64,000 bases of DNA from Sedimenticola selenatireducens (GCF_007625115.1 NZ_VMNH01000027.1:1-64000), one strand, 5' to 3'. Positions 24,213 through 34,067 are shown, counted from the first letter of the stretch. Notes: generated by a model not told the origin, from the sequence alone. Program-made: numbers and translations.

Positions 24213-24833
24213 TTATTGCTGTTCTCTCAATAACTTGATCTGGAAGAGCACGTTCCGTTCTTCCTCTTCCAGCACCGATTCGATATAGCGAATGGTTGCC
24301 CGATAGCGCGGAATAATATTGTATTTCAAGGCATTCACCCGTTTCTGGGCTTTGCGTTGTTCGGCCATGAGACGACTGAGTGCCATTTCTGATTCGCCCA
24401 AACGTGTGAGCATCTGGGCCGTCTCAGTCAGCTCTTTTCTTGTCTCGTCGAAGCTGGTGTCTGTACCGAGCAGTCCTACCGGTTCCATGGTGAGCAATTC
24501 GGTTGAAATAGCCGGGTATTCCACCCCCATACTGCGTTTGGGAATGATATTGATCTGCAGCGTTGGTGCTATACCGAGGGCCGTCTGTTGCAGTGCTCGA
24601 CTGCCCATACGCAGATGGGCAATGCCCAGCCAGTGATAGGCCGCTTTAATGGATGCATGGGTCTCTTGCCGAAGCTTTTGATATTCACCCACGCGTTCAT
24701 AAACCAGGCGCGTTAGCAGTTCCCGCTTTCTCTCAAGCAGGGCATGTCCATCCTCAAGAAAGCGCACCTGCTTTTTCATTTCAAGCAGGGTGTTCTTTGT
24801 GGGTGGCACTTTGATGAGCTGCTGTTGCGTCAT
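24213..24833 (-). CDS. ntpD: V/A-type ATPase subunit D
   Basis: 206 residues from the ATG at 24833; the longer frame would overlap the B-subunit end for 88 bases and has no ribosome site. Subunit D is the central rotor shaft. Long coiled-coil arms at both ends (MKKQVRFLEDGHALLERKRELL and the C-terminal RVNALKYNIIPRYRATIRYI) bracket a short globular middle, as in the family. Last gene of the nine-gene operon. Confidence 0.9.
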   Translation of the reverse strand: MTQQQLIKVPPTKNTLLEMKKQVRFLEDGHALLERKRELLTRLVYERVGEYQKLRQETHASIKAAYHWLGIAHLRMGSRALQQTALGIAPTLQINIIPKRSMGVEYPAISTELLTMEPVGLLGTDTSFDETRKELTETAQMLTRLGESEMALSRLMAEQRKAQKRVNALKYNIIPRYRATIRYIESVLEEEERNVLFQIKLLREQQ

Positions 24834-24853
24834 GTTACTGGAGTACTCCGTTA

Positions 24854-26233
24854 TTAATCCGCTGAACGGTGATACTTGGCTAAATCCGCCTCTTGTACAC
24901 GGGTCAGCATATCTTTTGGGAACATGCTCAGCAGTTCCCATGCAAGATTGAGTGTTTCGATAATGGAGCGATCTTCATCTTCTCCTTGTCCGACAAACTG
25001 ACTGTCAAATGCCTCGGCAAATTTTAGATAACGCCGATCTCGTTCTGATAGCTCCTCTGCACCAATAATGGCGGCGAGATTCCGTGTCTCCATCGCCTTG
25101 GCATACATGGCATAGAGTTGGTTGGCTACCCGGGGGTGGTCTTCCCGTGTGTCATCCTTGCCGATACCATCTTTCATCAGGCGGGACAGGGACGGAGAGA
25201 TATGCACGGGTGGGTAGACCCCCTGGTTATGCAACTCCCGGCTCAAAACGATCTGTCCCTCGGTGATATAGCCGGTCAGGTCAGGAATAGGATGGGTGAT
25301 ATCGTCAGATGGCATGGTGACTACCGGTACCATGGTGACCGAGCCGTGACGATCCTTGATCCGGCCAGAGCGTTCATAAATCTCTGCCAGATCGGAGTAG
25401 AGGTAACCGGGATAGCCTTTGCGGGAAGGGACATCGCCCTTGGCCGTGGCGACTTCCCGCAATGCCTCTGCGTAGTTGGTCATGTCTGTGAGAACAACCA
25501 GTACATGGCGATCGAGATCAAAGGCGAGGTATTCAGCTGCAGTCAAGGCAACCCGAGGCAGGGCCAATCGTTCTACCGGTGGATCATCGGCCAGGTTGAT
25601 ATACATCACCACATTACCCAGTACGCCTGAGTCGGCAAATTCCTCCTGAAAGAAACGGGCATCAGCATAAGAGACACCCATCGCCGCAAACACGATGGAG
25701 AAACTGCTCTCCTCATCCACCAGTTTGGCTTGACGTACAATCTGCGCGGCGAGTCGATTGTGGGGCAGGCCTGAAGCAGAAAAGATCGGTAGCTTTTGTC
25801 CCCGGACTAATGAGTTCAATCCATCAATGGATGAAATGCCGGTCTGAATAAATTCTCTGGGATATGTGCGGGCCGCCGGGTTAATGGCTGATCCGTTGAC
25901 ATTACGGCGAACGTTGGAAAGGATCGGCGGACGTCCATCTTTTGGCGTGCCGATGCCGTTAAATATACGTCCGAGGATCTCTGGTGAAAGATTGATCTCG
26001 AGGGATTGATCGAGAAACCGAACCCAGGTGTTTTCCAGATCCAGATCACCCGTCCCCTCAAATACCTGGATCAACGCCTCACGCTCACTGGTTCGAATCA
26101 CTTGACCGTGACGTTTATTATTGAGGTGGTCGCGGATGATTACTTGATCACCAAAGGCAACTTGAGGGGCTTGCTCTACGATCAGCAGACTCCCTTGCGC
26201 GGAGGAGACTGTACGATACTCTTTAGCACTCAT
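24854..26233 (-). CDS. ntpB: V/A-type ATPase subunit B (non-catalytic)
   Basis: 459 residues, the usual length. It alternates with subunit A in the V1 hexamer. The ATP-synthase fold is clear (GIGTPKDGRPP, QTGISSIDGLNSLVRGQKLPIFSASGLPHN, LTDMTNYAEALREV, RKGYPGYLYSDLA), and the classic P-loop is absent, as expected for a non-catalytic subunit. The ATG overlaps the end of subunit A by 4 bases. Confidence 0.95.
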   Translation of the reverse strand: MSAKEYRTVSSAQGSLLIVEQAPQVAFGDQVIIRDHLNNKRHGQVIRTSEREALIQVFEGTGDLDLENTWVRFLDQSLEINLSPEILGRIFNGIGTPKDGRPPILSNVRRNVNGSAINPAARTYPREFIQTGISSIDGLNSLVRGQKLPIFSASGLPHNRLAAQIVRQAKLVDEESSFSIVFAAMGVSYADARFFQEEFADSGVLGNVVMYINLADDPPVERLALPRVALTAAEYLAFDLDRHVLVVLTDMTNYAEALREVATAKGDVPSRKGYPGYLYSDLAEIYERSGRIKDRHGSVTMVPVVTMPSDDITHPIPDLTGYITEGQIVLSRELHNQGVYPPVHISPSLSRLMKDGIGKDDTREDHPRVANQLYAMYAKAMETRNLAAIIGAEELSERDRRYLKFAEAFDSQFVGQGEDEDRSIIETLNLAWELLSMFPKDMLTRVQEADLAKYHRSAD

Positions 26234-28029
26234 TGTGTGTGCTCCTTGAATTTGGCGTATTCAAGACGGATCTTGCTGAAGGCCTGTTTGAATTCCTCCA
26301 TCAATAGTCGAATCTTGTCGCACTGATCACTGCTGAAGGTCTGCTTGGCGCGACGTGCCTTGGCCATCAATGGAAGATCGGTGAGTTCCTGTACCGAGAT
26401 GCCCAGTTCAATCAGTTCTGAACCGCGGTCAAAGATCATCAATACCATATCAAGGAGCAGAAACTGTTTTTCCGGTGAGGCAAAGGTATCAACGGGATCC
26501 AACGCACTCTGTTGCAGTACGCCCTCTTTAATCATTGCAGCACCCTCCAATTCCCAGCGTTGTGCGGAAGAGAGTGCTTCAGGGCCGACCAGATTAACGA
26601 TACGGGAGAGTTCGGCATCTCTTGCCAACAGTCCCAGTGCCTGCTTGCGTCTATGTGCCCAGTCTGGACTGATCTCCTGATGCCACCACTGAGCGGCGGT
26701 GATGACATGCTCGGAGAAGCTGCCCACCCAATCAATGGAGGGGTAGTGGCGTGCATCGGCCAACTCTTTGGAGAGTGCCCAGAAGGTCTGGATGATCTCT
26801 TTAGTGTGTGCGGTTACCGGTTCGGAGAAGTCTCCGCCTGGGGGTGAAACGGCACCGATCAGAGTGACCGATCCCTTGGCACCTGTTTGGGTTTCTACCC
26901 GACCAGCACGTTCGTAAAAGGCGGCCAACCGCGAGGAGAGATAGGCGGGATAGCCATCCTCTACGGGCATCTGTCCCAATCGCCCGGATACCTCGCGAAG
27001 CGCTTCGGCCCAGCGGCTGGTGGAGTCCGCCAGCATTACAACGTCATAACCTTGATCACGATAATATTCGGCCATGGTGATGCCGACATAGATAGAGGCC
27101 TCACGTGCAACTACCGGCATATTGGAGGTGTTGGCGACCAGTAGGGTGCGCTCCATCAACTTATGTCCCGAGTAGGGATCTTGCAGTTGAGGAAATGTCT
27201 CCAGTACATCCACCAGTTCATTGCCGCGTTCGCCACAGCCGACGTAAATGACAATATCCGCGTTAGACCAGCGGGCGATCTGTTGCTGCAGCACTGTTTT
27301 GCCTGCACCAAAGGGTCCGGGTATGGCGCTCTTGCCCCCCTTTAACAGCGGGAAAAAGGTATCCAGAATACGTTGACCGGTGATGAGTGGTGACAGGCCA
27401 TGATCACGCCGTCTATATGGGCGCGGTGAGCGCACGGGCCAGTGTTGGTACAGCATCAGTTTATGTGGCTTTCCATCGGCGCTTTGCATGCGGCCGATTG
27501 GATCATCCAGCTGATAGTCACCCTCCGGTGCCAGCTCTAATAACTCGCCGGACTGATTCGGTGGGACCATGATGCGGTGTTCTATGATGGCGGTTTCCTG
27601 AACACGACCAATCAGTTGTCCGGGTGAAAGCATAGCGCCAATTGCTACGCCTGGCTCAGGAACAAAGTGCCAGGTACGTTCCCGGTTCAGTGCGGGCAGG
27701 TTGATGCCACGCCCAATGTGATCGCCGGACTCCAGAAATACCTTGTCCAGTGGTCGTTGGACACCATCAAAAATACTGCCTAACAGACCCGGCCCCAGTT
27801 CGACAGAGAGGGGTTTTCCAAGTCCGAAAACCTGTTCGCCTGGCTTGACGCCTTCAGTGGATTCGTAGGATTGCACCAGGGCAATCTCGCCCTTGAGGGC
27901 AATGACTTCACCATACAGGCCCAGGTTGCCGATCTTGACCTGTTCACCGTTGCGAATGCCCGGTAACTGGATGGTGAGGATGGGCCCATTGATCTCGCGG
28001 ATCGTGCCCTGATTGTCTGTTTCGCTCAT
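26230..28029 (-). CDS. ntpA: V/A-type ATPase subunit A (catalytic)
   Basis: 599 residues. Walker A GPFGAGKT is near residues 237-244, followed by VYVGCGERGNELVDVL. LADSTSRWAEALREVSGRLGQMPVEDGYPAYL is split between two blocks of the catalytic face. The extra non-homologous region near residues 110-200 is present, as in A/V-type enzymes. It hydrolyses or makes ATP coupled to rotation. Overlaps the E-subunit gene start by 4 bases. Confidence 0.96.
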   Translation of the reverse strand: MSETDNQGTIREINGPILTIQLPGIRNGEQVKIGNLGLYGEVIALKGEIALVQSYESTEGVKPGEQVFGLGKPLSVELGPGLLGSIFDGVQRPLDKVFLESGDHIGRGINLPALNRERTWHFVPEPGVAIGAMLSPGQLIGRVQETAIIEHRIMVPPNQSGELLELAPEGDYQLDDPIGRMQSADGKPHKLMLYQHWPVRSPRPYRRRDHGLSPLITGQRILDTFFPLLKGGKSAIPGPFGAGKTVLQQQIARWSNADIVIYVGCGERGNELVDVLETFPQLQDPYSGHKLMERTLLVANTSNMPVVAREASIYVGITMAEYYRDQGYDVVMLADSTSRWAEALREVSGRLGQMPVEDGYPAYLSSRLAAFYERAGRVETQTGAKGSVTLIGAVSPPGGDFSEPVTAHTKEIIQTFWALSKELADARHYPSIDWVGSFSEHVITAAQWWHQEISPDWAHRRKQALGLLARDAELSRIVNLVGPEALSSAQRWELEGAAMIKEGVLQQSALDPVDTFASPEKQFLLLDMVLMIFDRGSELIELGISVQELTDLPLMAKARRAKQTFSSDQCDKIRLLMEEFKQAFSKIRLEYAKFKEHTQ

Positions 28030-28670
28030 CGCATACTACTCAGGTTATCTTGTACGGTACCCGCCGGGAAGAGACGCTCCAGGATGATCTGGTGTAGCCG
28101 ATTTTCCAGACGCTCTTCTCTTCCTTCAAAGGTGTTGTTGAGACGAATTAATCCGTCGTTGCTGCTGATAATCACACCGCCTATCGTGTTGACGATTGAT
28201 GAACTGAGAGAAATGGTTTTATCAGGAACCAACTCTTGGTAAAAGCTGTCCCAGATCGGTTTCAGTCGGTCATGGTCTCTATTATTGAATGAGGCGGTCA
28301 GCTCATTTCGTTCAAAACTGTGTGCCGCAGCGGCAATCAACTGTTTAAGCAGTGGGAGATAGGTCGCTTCATCGGCTGCGAGCGCAACAACTCGATCTCG
28401 CAACTGTTGCTTCACCGATATCACCAGGTTCCAACGCAGATGATCCATCTCCTTCTGCAGTTTCAGTTCATTGGCCTGTACCTGGCGGCGAAACGTCCGC
28501 TCGGCCTTTGACTTGGCCAACAACACTTCTCGCTCTTCCCGCAAGTGCAGCCGTTTATGTGCCTCTTGCTGGATGTTGTCCCGGCTTCTCTCGGCCCGTT
28601 CGCGATACTCAACTGCCAGTCTGTTCGCTCGGTTGAGTATGGCAGTTTCCAGTTCCATTACCTGTTCCAT
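28026..28670 (-). CDS. ntpE: V/A-type ATPase subunit E (peripheral stalk)
   Basis: 214 residues. A long charged N-terminal coiled coil (residues ~1-90, RLAVEYRERAERSRDNIQQ) leads to a mixed alpha/beta C-terminal head. This is the plan of subunit E, part of the stator. Its position between subunit F and subunit A supports it, since overall sequence conservation in this family is low. Confidence 0.85.
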   Translation of the reverse strand: MEQVMELETAILNRANRLAVEYRERAERSRDNIQQEAHKRLHLREEREVLLAKSKAERTFRRQVQANELKLQKEMDHLRWNLVISVKQQLRDRVVALAADEATYLPLLKQLIAAAAHSFERNELTASFNNRDHDRLKPIWDSFYQELVPDKTISLSSSIVNTIGGVIISSNDGLIRLNNTFEGREERLENRLHQIILERLFPAGTVQDNLSSMR

Positions 28671-28672
28671 AA

Positions 28673-29023
28673 CTACTCCTGACCGTACTGCAATTCACCA
28701 CCTAAGAGCTGTTGCAGCCTGTCATCAATCTCACACTGAAAGTTGTCGGGTTCTGACAGTGAAGGGATCTGTGTGATAACAATATATCCACCTTCTGCGC
28801 GGATGCGTTTGAGTAGCTGAGAGTCGCAACTGGCCACTTTATGCCCAAGAATAATAAACGCTTTCTCGCGTTGCCTGAGCAAATCGGCTAACTGTTGGTC
28901 CAGCATCTCCTGGGTCGGATCGGCCCAGGTTTCGAATCCAATCAGTTTGAAACCATCGGTCAGCGCCGCCTCACCCATAAAGATCATGCGGGTCGGATGA
29001 TTGTTGTCTTCGATATGAATCAT
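28673..29023 (-). CDS. ntpG: V/A-type ATPase subunit F
   Basis: 116 residues, the length of the small rotor subunit F. The Rossmann-like start MIFMGEAALTDGFKLIGFETW and the FIILGHKVA strand fit the family. It lies 2 bases before the E gene and 8 bases after K. Confidence 0.85.
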   Translation of the reverse strand: MIHIEDNNHPTRMIFMGEAALTDGFKLIGFETWADPTQEMLDQQLADLLRQREKAFIILGHKVASCDSQLLKRIRAEGGYIVITQIPSLSEPDNFQCEIDDRLQQLLGGELQYGQE

Positions 29024-29031
29024 GAGCTGTT

Positions 29032-29475
29032 TTATAGTTTATCCAGCAACAGGATACTCATCACCAGGCCATAGATAGCGATACCTTCGGCGAGTCCAAG
29101 ATAGATCAGTGTGCGCCCGAATATTTCTGGCTTTTCTGCCAATACGGCCAACGATGCTGCACCAATCGGTCCTACCGCAATACCCGCAGCGACGGTACTG
29201 AAGGCAGTCGGGATGCCGACACCGATAATGCCCAGCCCCATACCCAGTGAAATTTCTGCAGAGGCTTCGGCCAGGGCAGGTGCGGCGGCCACTTCTTGAA
29301 TGCCAAAAAACACCAGCAGCGCCTGGGCCCCGACAAACAGAAACAGGTTGCCGCCAATGGCCGGTTTGAACCAGCGTTTTCCGCTTATACCCTTGGTTGG
29401 ATGCAGCTCAATCATGATGCCGGTAGCGATCAGGCCGACAATACCCAAGGTCATCAATGTAATCAGCCAATACAT
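29032..29475 (-). CDS. ntpK: V/A-type ATPase subunit K (proteolipid rotor ring)
   Basis: 147 residues with four hydrophobic helices. The second hairpin is a typical c-type one: Gly-rich GLGIIGVGIP with IAVGPIGAASLAVLAEKP in the loop and LAEGIAIYG with the ion-binding Glu in helix 4. The first hairpin (residues ~5-65) lacks the Gly repeat and the carboxylate, so each subunit probably carries one ion site, as in other V-type rings. Whether it moves H+ or Na+ cannot be decided by eye. Confidence 0.9.
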   Translation of the reverse strand: MYWLITLMTLGIVGLIATGIMIELHPTKGISGKRWFKPAIGGNLFLFVGAQALLVFFGIQEVAAAPALAEASAEISLGMGLGIIGVGIPTAFSTVAAGIAVGPIGAASLAVLAEKPEIFGRTLIYLGLAEGIAIYGLVMSILLLDKL

Positions 29476-29558
29476 GGTTTACTCCTTTGTTCCAAAATGT
29501 TGTATGAGTGTTTCTGCATGGCCCGATACTTTAAACAGGCCAATGTTTAAATAGTTGC

Positions 29559-31454
29559 TCATTTCAAACCTTCTAGCGAGAGTTTGAGTGGTGTAAATTC
29601 TTTACCGTCTCCTGAGAAGAAGCGGGAGAAGCCTTCATAATATTCCAAGCGTAAAGCCTGGATGGTAACGATGGCACCTTCCAGTACCAGGATAAAAATG
29701 TTGCCACCAATTACCATCAGCCAATGACCCGTTCCCTCCATCATATCGGCCAAGGTAAATACGGCAATTGCCAAGGCGACATGGTTCAGGCTGAATGCGG
29801 CCACCCGCAGGAATGAGAGCGTATTGGAGATATAGCCAGTCAGTGTTTCAAAGGTTTCAATTGTAGCGACCAACATGCGCTCACCCGGCGTGGCGTGAGT
29901 TTCAATCAGTTTGAAAGCGAGCAGTGTCAGCAGTGTAACGACACTCATGGATGCTGGAATTATCCCAAAATGGCCTGTCAGGTAAAGATTATAAATGCCA
30001 CCCAGTACGCTCAGATAAAGGGTGATGCTGACGACACCGTTGGTATCAAAGAGTGCATGACTTAACTCACCTGAAACCAAACGGTTGTGGATATACAGCA
30101 AACTGATCACCACCATGAAACCGATGCCCCAAAGCAGCGCCATGCTCAGCATATAAAGGGGATCCGAAAGGGGCGGCAGCCAGATCGCATGGAATAGATG
30201 CTCATAGCCAAACAGGCTGCCGTAAAGTAATCCGAATAGTGCAGCCGAGAGTCCGGCGCAGATCACAAACGGTGTAAAACTCTTGAGCTTGCCCCTGGCC
30301 AGCCAGGCGGCCAGTGTAATCACCAGCCCATGTCCGACATCCCCAAACATCATGCCAAACATGGCGATAAAGGAGAATGCAAAAACCAGCGTCGGATTAA
30401 TCTCGCCATAGCGCGGAATGCCATACTGTTTTACCAGTGATGAGAACGGGGAGGTTAGCCAGTTGGTGGGCAGGAATGTAGGTACCTGGCTATGCTGTTC
30501 TCGCGAAGGTGTGGTCGCTGTGATGCGAAATGGATTCTGTAATGTTTTATTTAACGTTGATTCTATCTGGTGAAGCGCTTGTTCTGGCACCCATCCGGTG
30601 ATGATGGCGAGTTCTCCGATGTTACGTGCGGCATCATCCATGGCGACGTAAGGTTCGGCCATGATCAGGATGTCACGACACTGTTCAAGTCGCGGACGCA
30701 GTTCTTCAGCACAGGCGGACATCGCCGCTTCTCTTTGTTGTCTTTCCTGATGCAAGTTTTCACGGCGAAGCTGTAATTCTTGTCGAATGCGCTCGGGTTC
30801 ATCATGCAGCTCAGGTGGAATCTCTAGTGCATGAAATCCGGCGGTATCCAGTACCGAGGTCAATTCATGTTCCCGTTCTCCCTTGGGACCAAGGATGATG
30901 ACGTGAGTATGCCCGGCATTTTCCATATAGCTGAATAGCAGATAATTCGCCAGACCAATAGCTTCTTTCAGTTGGGGTACGTTGGCGCTGGGTAACAAAC
31001 CGATACGCAGGTCAAGAAACAGCCTGTCACCGTGTAGTAGCGCAAGATCAATGTTGAGCGTTGCAAAATTGTCCAGCGCCTGCTCCAGTTGATTAAGCAT
31101 TTGTGCTTCATCAGTGAGACGACGGAAGTGTTCCTCATAGGCGGAGCAACGTTCCCAGACTTCACCCAGCCATTCATTGGTCTGTTCAAGTTCTGGTTCT
31201 GTTATGACATGCGTGGCAAAGGATGAGGAAGCTGGGTTCAGTTGGATGTGATTTTCAATTTTTTGAAGTCTTGAATGCGCCTGATGATAGACACCACGAT
31301 AATGCGTCCCGGGGATTTCAGGGAAACTTTCAGCATACGTTTCCGCGCTGTAGGGGCTGAAGTTACCCAGTTCAGCCAGCGAAAGACTGGCCTGAGGAAG
31401 ATCGTCCTTCAGTAGCTGAATCAGCACTTGCTTCATGGGGAGTGGCCTAAACAC
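29559..31454 (-). CDS. ntpI: V/A-type ATPase subunit I/a (membrane stator)
   Basis: 631 residues: a soluble N-terminal half with coiled coils and a C-terminal half of about seven to eight membrane helices, including MFGMMFGDVGHGLVITL, where the family's MFGDxGHG motif sits, and LSFLRVAAFSLNHVALA near the end. It forms the ion half-channels and the stator anchor. The ATG overlaps the subunit C stop by 8 bases. Confidence 0.94.
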   Translation of the reverse strand: MFRPLPMKQVLIQLLKDDLPQASLSLAELGNFSPYSAETYAESFPEIPGTHYRGVYHQAHSRLQKIENHIQLNPASSSFATHVITEPELEQTNEWLGEVWERCSAYEEHFRRLTDEAQMLNQLEQALDNFATLNIDLALLHGDRLFLDLRIGLLPSANVPQLKEAIGLANYLLFSYMENAGHTHVIILGPKGEREHELTSVLDTAGFHALEIPPELHDEPERIRQELQLRRENLHQERQQREAAMSACAEELRPRLEQCRDILIMAEPYVAMDDAARNIGELAIITGWVPEQALHQIESTLNKTLQNPFRITATTPSREQHSQVPTFLPTNWLTSPFSSLVKQYGIPRYGEINPTLVFAFSFIAMFGMMFGDVGHGLVITLAAWLARGKLKSFTPFVICAGLSAALFGLLYGSLFGYEHLFHAIWLPPLSDPLYMLSMALLWGIGFMVVISLLYIHNRLVSGELSHALFDTNGVVSITLYLSVLGGIYNLYLTGHFGIIPASMSVVTLLTLLAFKLIETHATPGERMLVATIETFETLTGYISNTLSFLRVAAFSLNHVALAIAVFTLADMMEGTGHWLMVIGGNIFILVLEGAIVTIQALRLEYYEGFSRFFSGDGKEFTPLKLSLEGLK

Positions 31455-32490
31455 CTTGCGCCTCCAGCTTGATATCAGCGGCCTGACGTATCAGTTGCTC
31501 ATCCAGTTTTAACACGCGTCCCTGAATAATCGCGAAAACCCGCTTCAAGTCCAACTCGCGCAACATCATATAGGCGAGTGAGCGAGTGACTGCGGAAGGG
31601 CTGAACAAGAGACATCGTCTGGCTTGATGGGTCAAGCGTTCACCCATAGCCAATTCAACGTCCATGATACTTGTTGTGTCAGCAAGTTGCTCATTGAGCG
31701 GTGCTGGCAGTGCGTGCAGTATCTGGGTGATCTCTTGCATGTTGACCAGTTGCTTCAGCAGATCCGCTTGAAGTTGGCGTCCTGACGGTGCCATCAGGTA
31801 ATAGGTTTCTGATGGGGAGAGTTTGTAGTTGAAACGATAACGTAGTAACCAGGGGAGGTTTTGCCGATCAATCAGTGATCCGATCAAACGAAGCAGGGTG
31901 GGTTGGTCATCCTGATCACAGTTTCTGGCGTGTTTGAGCAAGCCTGTGTAATAGCGCTGGTCAATCGTCGCATCCAGTGAGAAGGATTCATTCTTCTCTT
32001 CGAACACCCGCCGCGCCTGCCGGGCAATACCCTCATACGGTGTCTGCTCAAGTTGTCGCAGCAATTCAGGGACATTCTCAGTGCGCAGTAACTGCTCATG
32101 GGGCAAACTGATGAGCGAGGGAAGGATATGCAGGCTTTCCCGAATCTGATCGTAGGGCATGTCATGCAGCTTGCCGCGGATAAGTGCCTTGAGGTTATAC
32201 AGTTCAAACTTGCGCGACCAGTAAATCAATATATCTCTTGCACTGCCATTCAAGGGTCGTAGCAGAATGGAGAGTTCATTCATCAGCGTATTGATCAGCC
32301 CTCGTTCGATCACTCTGTTTAACTCGGCTTCGCCCAGTCCACGATCAGATAAGCCGCCCAGGCCAAATTGTTGTTCAAGTGTTTGGAGTGGGGCATGCAG
32401 AAATGACTTGATGTCAGTTTCATCAACCAGTTTTCCCGACATCACGGATGCGCGTGTCTTGAGATAGGCTTGGTTAATGGCGCTGTTCAT
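31447..32490 (-). CDS. ntpC: V/A-type ATPase subunit C/d
   Basis: 347 residues, all helical (QAYLKTRASVMSGKLVDETDIKSFL at the start, WSRKFELYNLKALIRGK near residue 90), typical of the AC39/subunit C family that caps the rotor ring. Second gene of the operon, 18 bases after the stalk gene. Confidence 0.9.
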   Translation of the reverse strand: MNSAINQAYLKTRASVMSGKLVDETDIKSFLHAPLQTLEQQFGLGGLSDRGLGEAELNRVIERGLINTLMNELSILLRPLNGSARDILIYWSRKFELYNLKALIRGKLHDMPYDQIRESLHILPSLISLPHEQLLRTENVPELLRQLEQTPYEGIARQARRVFEEKNESFSLDATIDQRYYTGLLKHARNCDQDDQPTLLRLIGSLIDRQNLPWLLRYRFNYKLSPSETYYLMAPSGRQLQADLLKQLVNMQEITQILHALPAPLNEQLADTTSIMDVELAMGERLTHQARRCLLFSPSAVTRSLAYMMLRELDLKRVFAIIQGRVLKLDEQLIRQAADIKLEAQGV

Positions 32491-32508
32491 GATACGGCAA
32501 TGAACCCC

Positions 32509-32835
32509 TTAAGGTAGATCTGCATCTGGACTAATCAATAGATCAAATGCCATGTCTAATGCCTCTGTTTCACGCGCTTCTGCTGTTGTGCGCAGTTGCA
32601 AATGATGTTCGTCGTAGCGTTTTTTTAACTCACTGTTGGTCTGTATTGCCCGCTGCTCTGCTTTATCGATAAAGGCGCTGTGTAGCTCGGGTATACGGGC
32701 TTCGAAGCGCTCCTCCTCAGCATGGGCCTCGCGAAGGGCACCCTGGATGATGCGTTCCCGCTCTTTATCGGCCTTATGCACAATCTCCTCGGCCTTTTTT
32801 TCGGCATCCAGTAAGCGTTGCAGTGTTTCGTCCAT
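32509..32835 (-). CDS. V/A-type ATPase subunit G/H-like stalk protein
   Basis: 108 residues, nearly all charged coiled coil (AEKKAEEIVHKADKERERI), the plan of the G/H stator subunit that pairs with E. GGGGAG precedes the ATG at 32835. First gene of the operon, facing the divergent cytochrome cluster across a 280-base gap. Confidence 0.8.
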   Translation of the reverse strand: MDETLQRLLDAEKKAEEIVHKADKERERIIQGALREAHAEEERFEARIPELHSAFIDKAEQRAIQTNSELKKRYDEHHLQLRTTAEARETEALDMAFDLLISPDADLP

Positions 32836-33117
32836 AATGCTCCCCGATTTACTGAGAAATAGTTTAGCAATTGATCATGTGCTTATTATTGCGGCAGGTC
32901 AGTTAGTTCGTCTATTACAATTATCAATCTACCCCGTTTCTTACACAGCATAGACTTCTTGGGTGATTTTACCGATCAGCGTTAGCATGCTTACCGCTTT
33001 ACTGAGGGTTTGCGCCCCGCAGGCAACTTATTGCTCTGTGCGGTGTCGGATTCAGTATGTGCTATTTAGCCGTGCGCCCGCTTGACAGGAAAGGCCAAAG
33101 AGGGGATGTTCAACCCT

Positions 33118-33489
33118 ATGCAGCGAGACATGAATAATCGGTTTCTACTGATGCTGGCGATATTGGTCGGTCTGCTGTCGTTTGGGCCAAATTATGGATT
33201 CTCCACTCATGCCGATGGCAATCAGGCATACCTGCAATCCCACAGTGATTTGGGTGATTGTGCTGACACTGAACACTCCGTTGGCTGCGTAGGGATGTCA
33301 GCCGAGAGACCGCTGCACGATAATGGCTGTAGCGATCATTGTGATTCATCCTTTGGGTCACAGCTCTGTATCAACACAGAGTACACATTTGAACTCCCTT
33401 CGGGACATCTGTTTCAAACCCATGCTACTGCCCGGCTCACTGATCCGGTGCCCACGACACTGTTACGTCCTCCACAGAACTACTCCTGA
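33118..33489 (+). CDS. Cys/His-rich secreted protein
   Basis: 123 residues from the ATG at 33118 (GGGG about 9 bases upstream); a TTG further up and an ATG at 33106 are alternatives. A signal peptide at residues 5-25 (NNRFLLMLAILVGLLSFG) precedes a small domain with clustered Cys and His: GDCADTEHSVGC, HDNGCSDHCD. Such clusters often bind metals or form disulfides. Leads a group of cytochrome genes on the same strand. Function unknown. Confidence 0.6.
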   Translation: MQRDMNNRFLLMLAILVGLLSFGPNYGFSTHADGNQAYLQSHSDLGDCADTEHSVGCVGMSAERPLHDNGCSDHCDSSFGSQLCINTEYTFELPSGHLFQTHATARLTDPVPTTLLRPPQNYS

Positions 33490-33575
33490 GCGTATTTTAC
33501 TCAAATACCGGATGCCTTAGTGCTGAGGGTATGTCGATATAGCTGGCTTTATGGCCAAAGTCTGGAGAGCGTGTC

Positions 33576-34067
33576 TTGAACTACAGAATCATCACTGTGG
33601 GGCTACTGTCCCTTTTACTGGTCGCCTGTTCCAATGAACCGAACAGCGCCACCAATGCGGCCCCCGCTAATAGAGCGGTGGCATCATCTCCCACAGCCCC
33701 TGTCAAGTCCTGGTACCGGTTTGATCAGGTCAGCGCGGGTGCCCGGATCTATCAGGACAATTGTGCTGCCTGCCATGGTAAAAAAGGAGAGGGTGCCGAG
33801 AACTGGCGCAAGGCAGGCCCTGATGGCAAATACCCTGCGCCACCGCTGAACGGTTCTGGTCATGCCTGGCATCATCCGCTGAATATTTTGTTCCATACGA
33901 TTAAAAATGGCTCCCCCGGTGGGCAGGGTAACATGCCGGCATGGGGTGAGAAGTTGAGTGATGAGGAGATTATTGCTGCCATCGCATGGTTTCAGTCCAA
34001 ATGGCCCAGAGAGATTTATCAAAACTGGGTTCAACGGGATGCAGCGGCACGATCCAATCGGGGTTAA
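33576..34067 (+). CDS. Monohaem c-type cytochrome lipoprotein
   Basis: 163 residues. A TTG start with GGAGAG 6-8 bases upstream is used because no in-frame ATG is near. The lipobox LLVAC lets it be anchored by lipid at Cys18. The haem site CAACH is at about residues 63-67 and a distal Met (GNMPAWGE) near residue 120 is the likely sixth ligand, a class I cytochrome c. Possibly an electron carrier in the outer periplasm. Confidence 0.8.
   Translation: MNYRIITVGLLSLLLVACSNEPNSATNAAPANRAVASSPTAPVKSWYRFDQVSAGARIYQDNCAACHGKKGEGAENWRKAGPDGKYPAPPLNGSGHAWHHPLNILFHTIKNGSPGGQGNMPAWGEKLSDEEIIAAIAWFQSKWPREIYQNWVQRDAAARSNRG

Noticed and set aside
24834-24941. N-terminal extension of V-ATPase subunit D
   Set aside because: It is antisense-like overlap with the end of subunit B in another frame; the family start MTQQQLIKVPPTK is at 24833.
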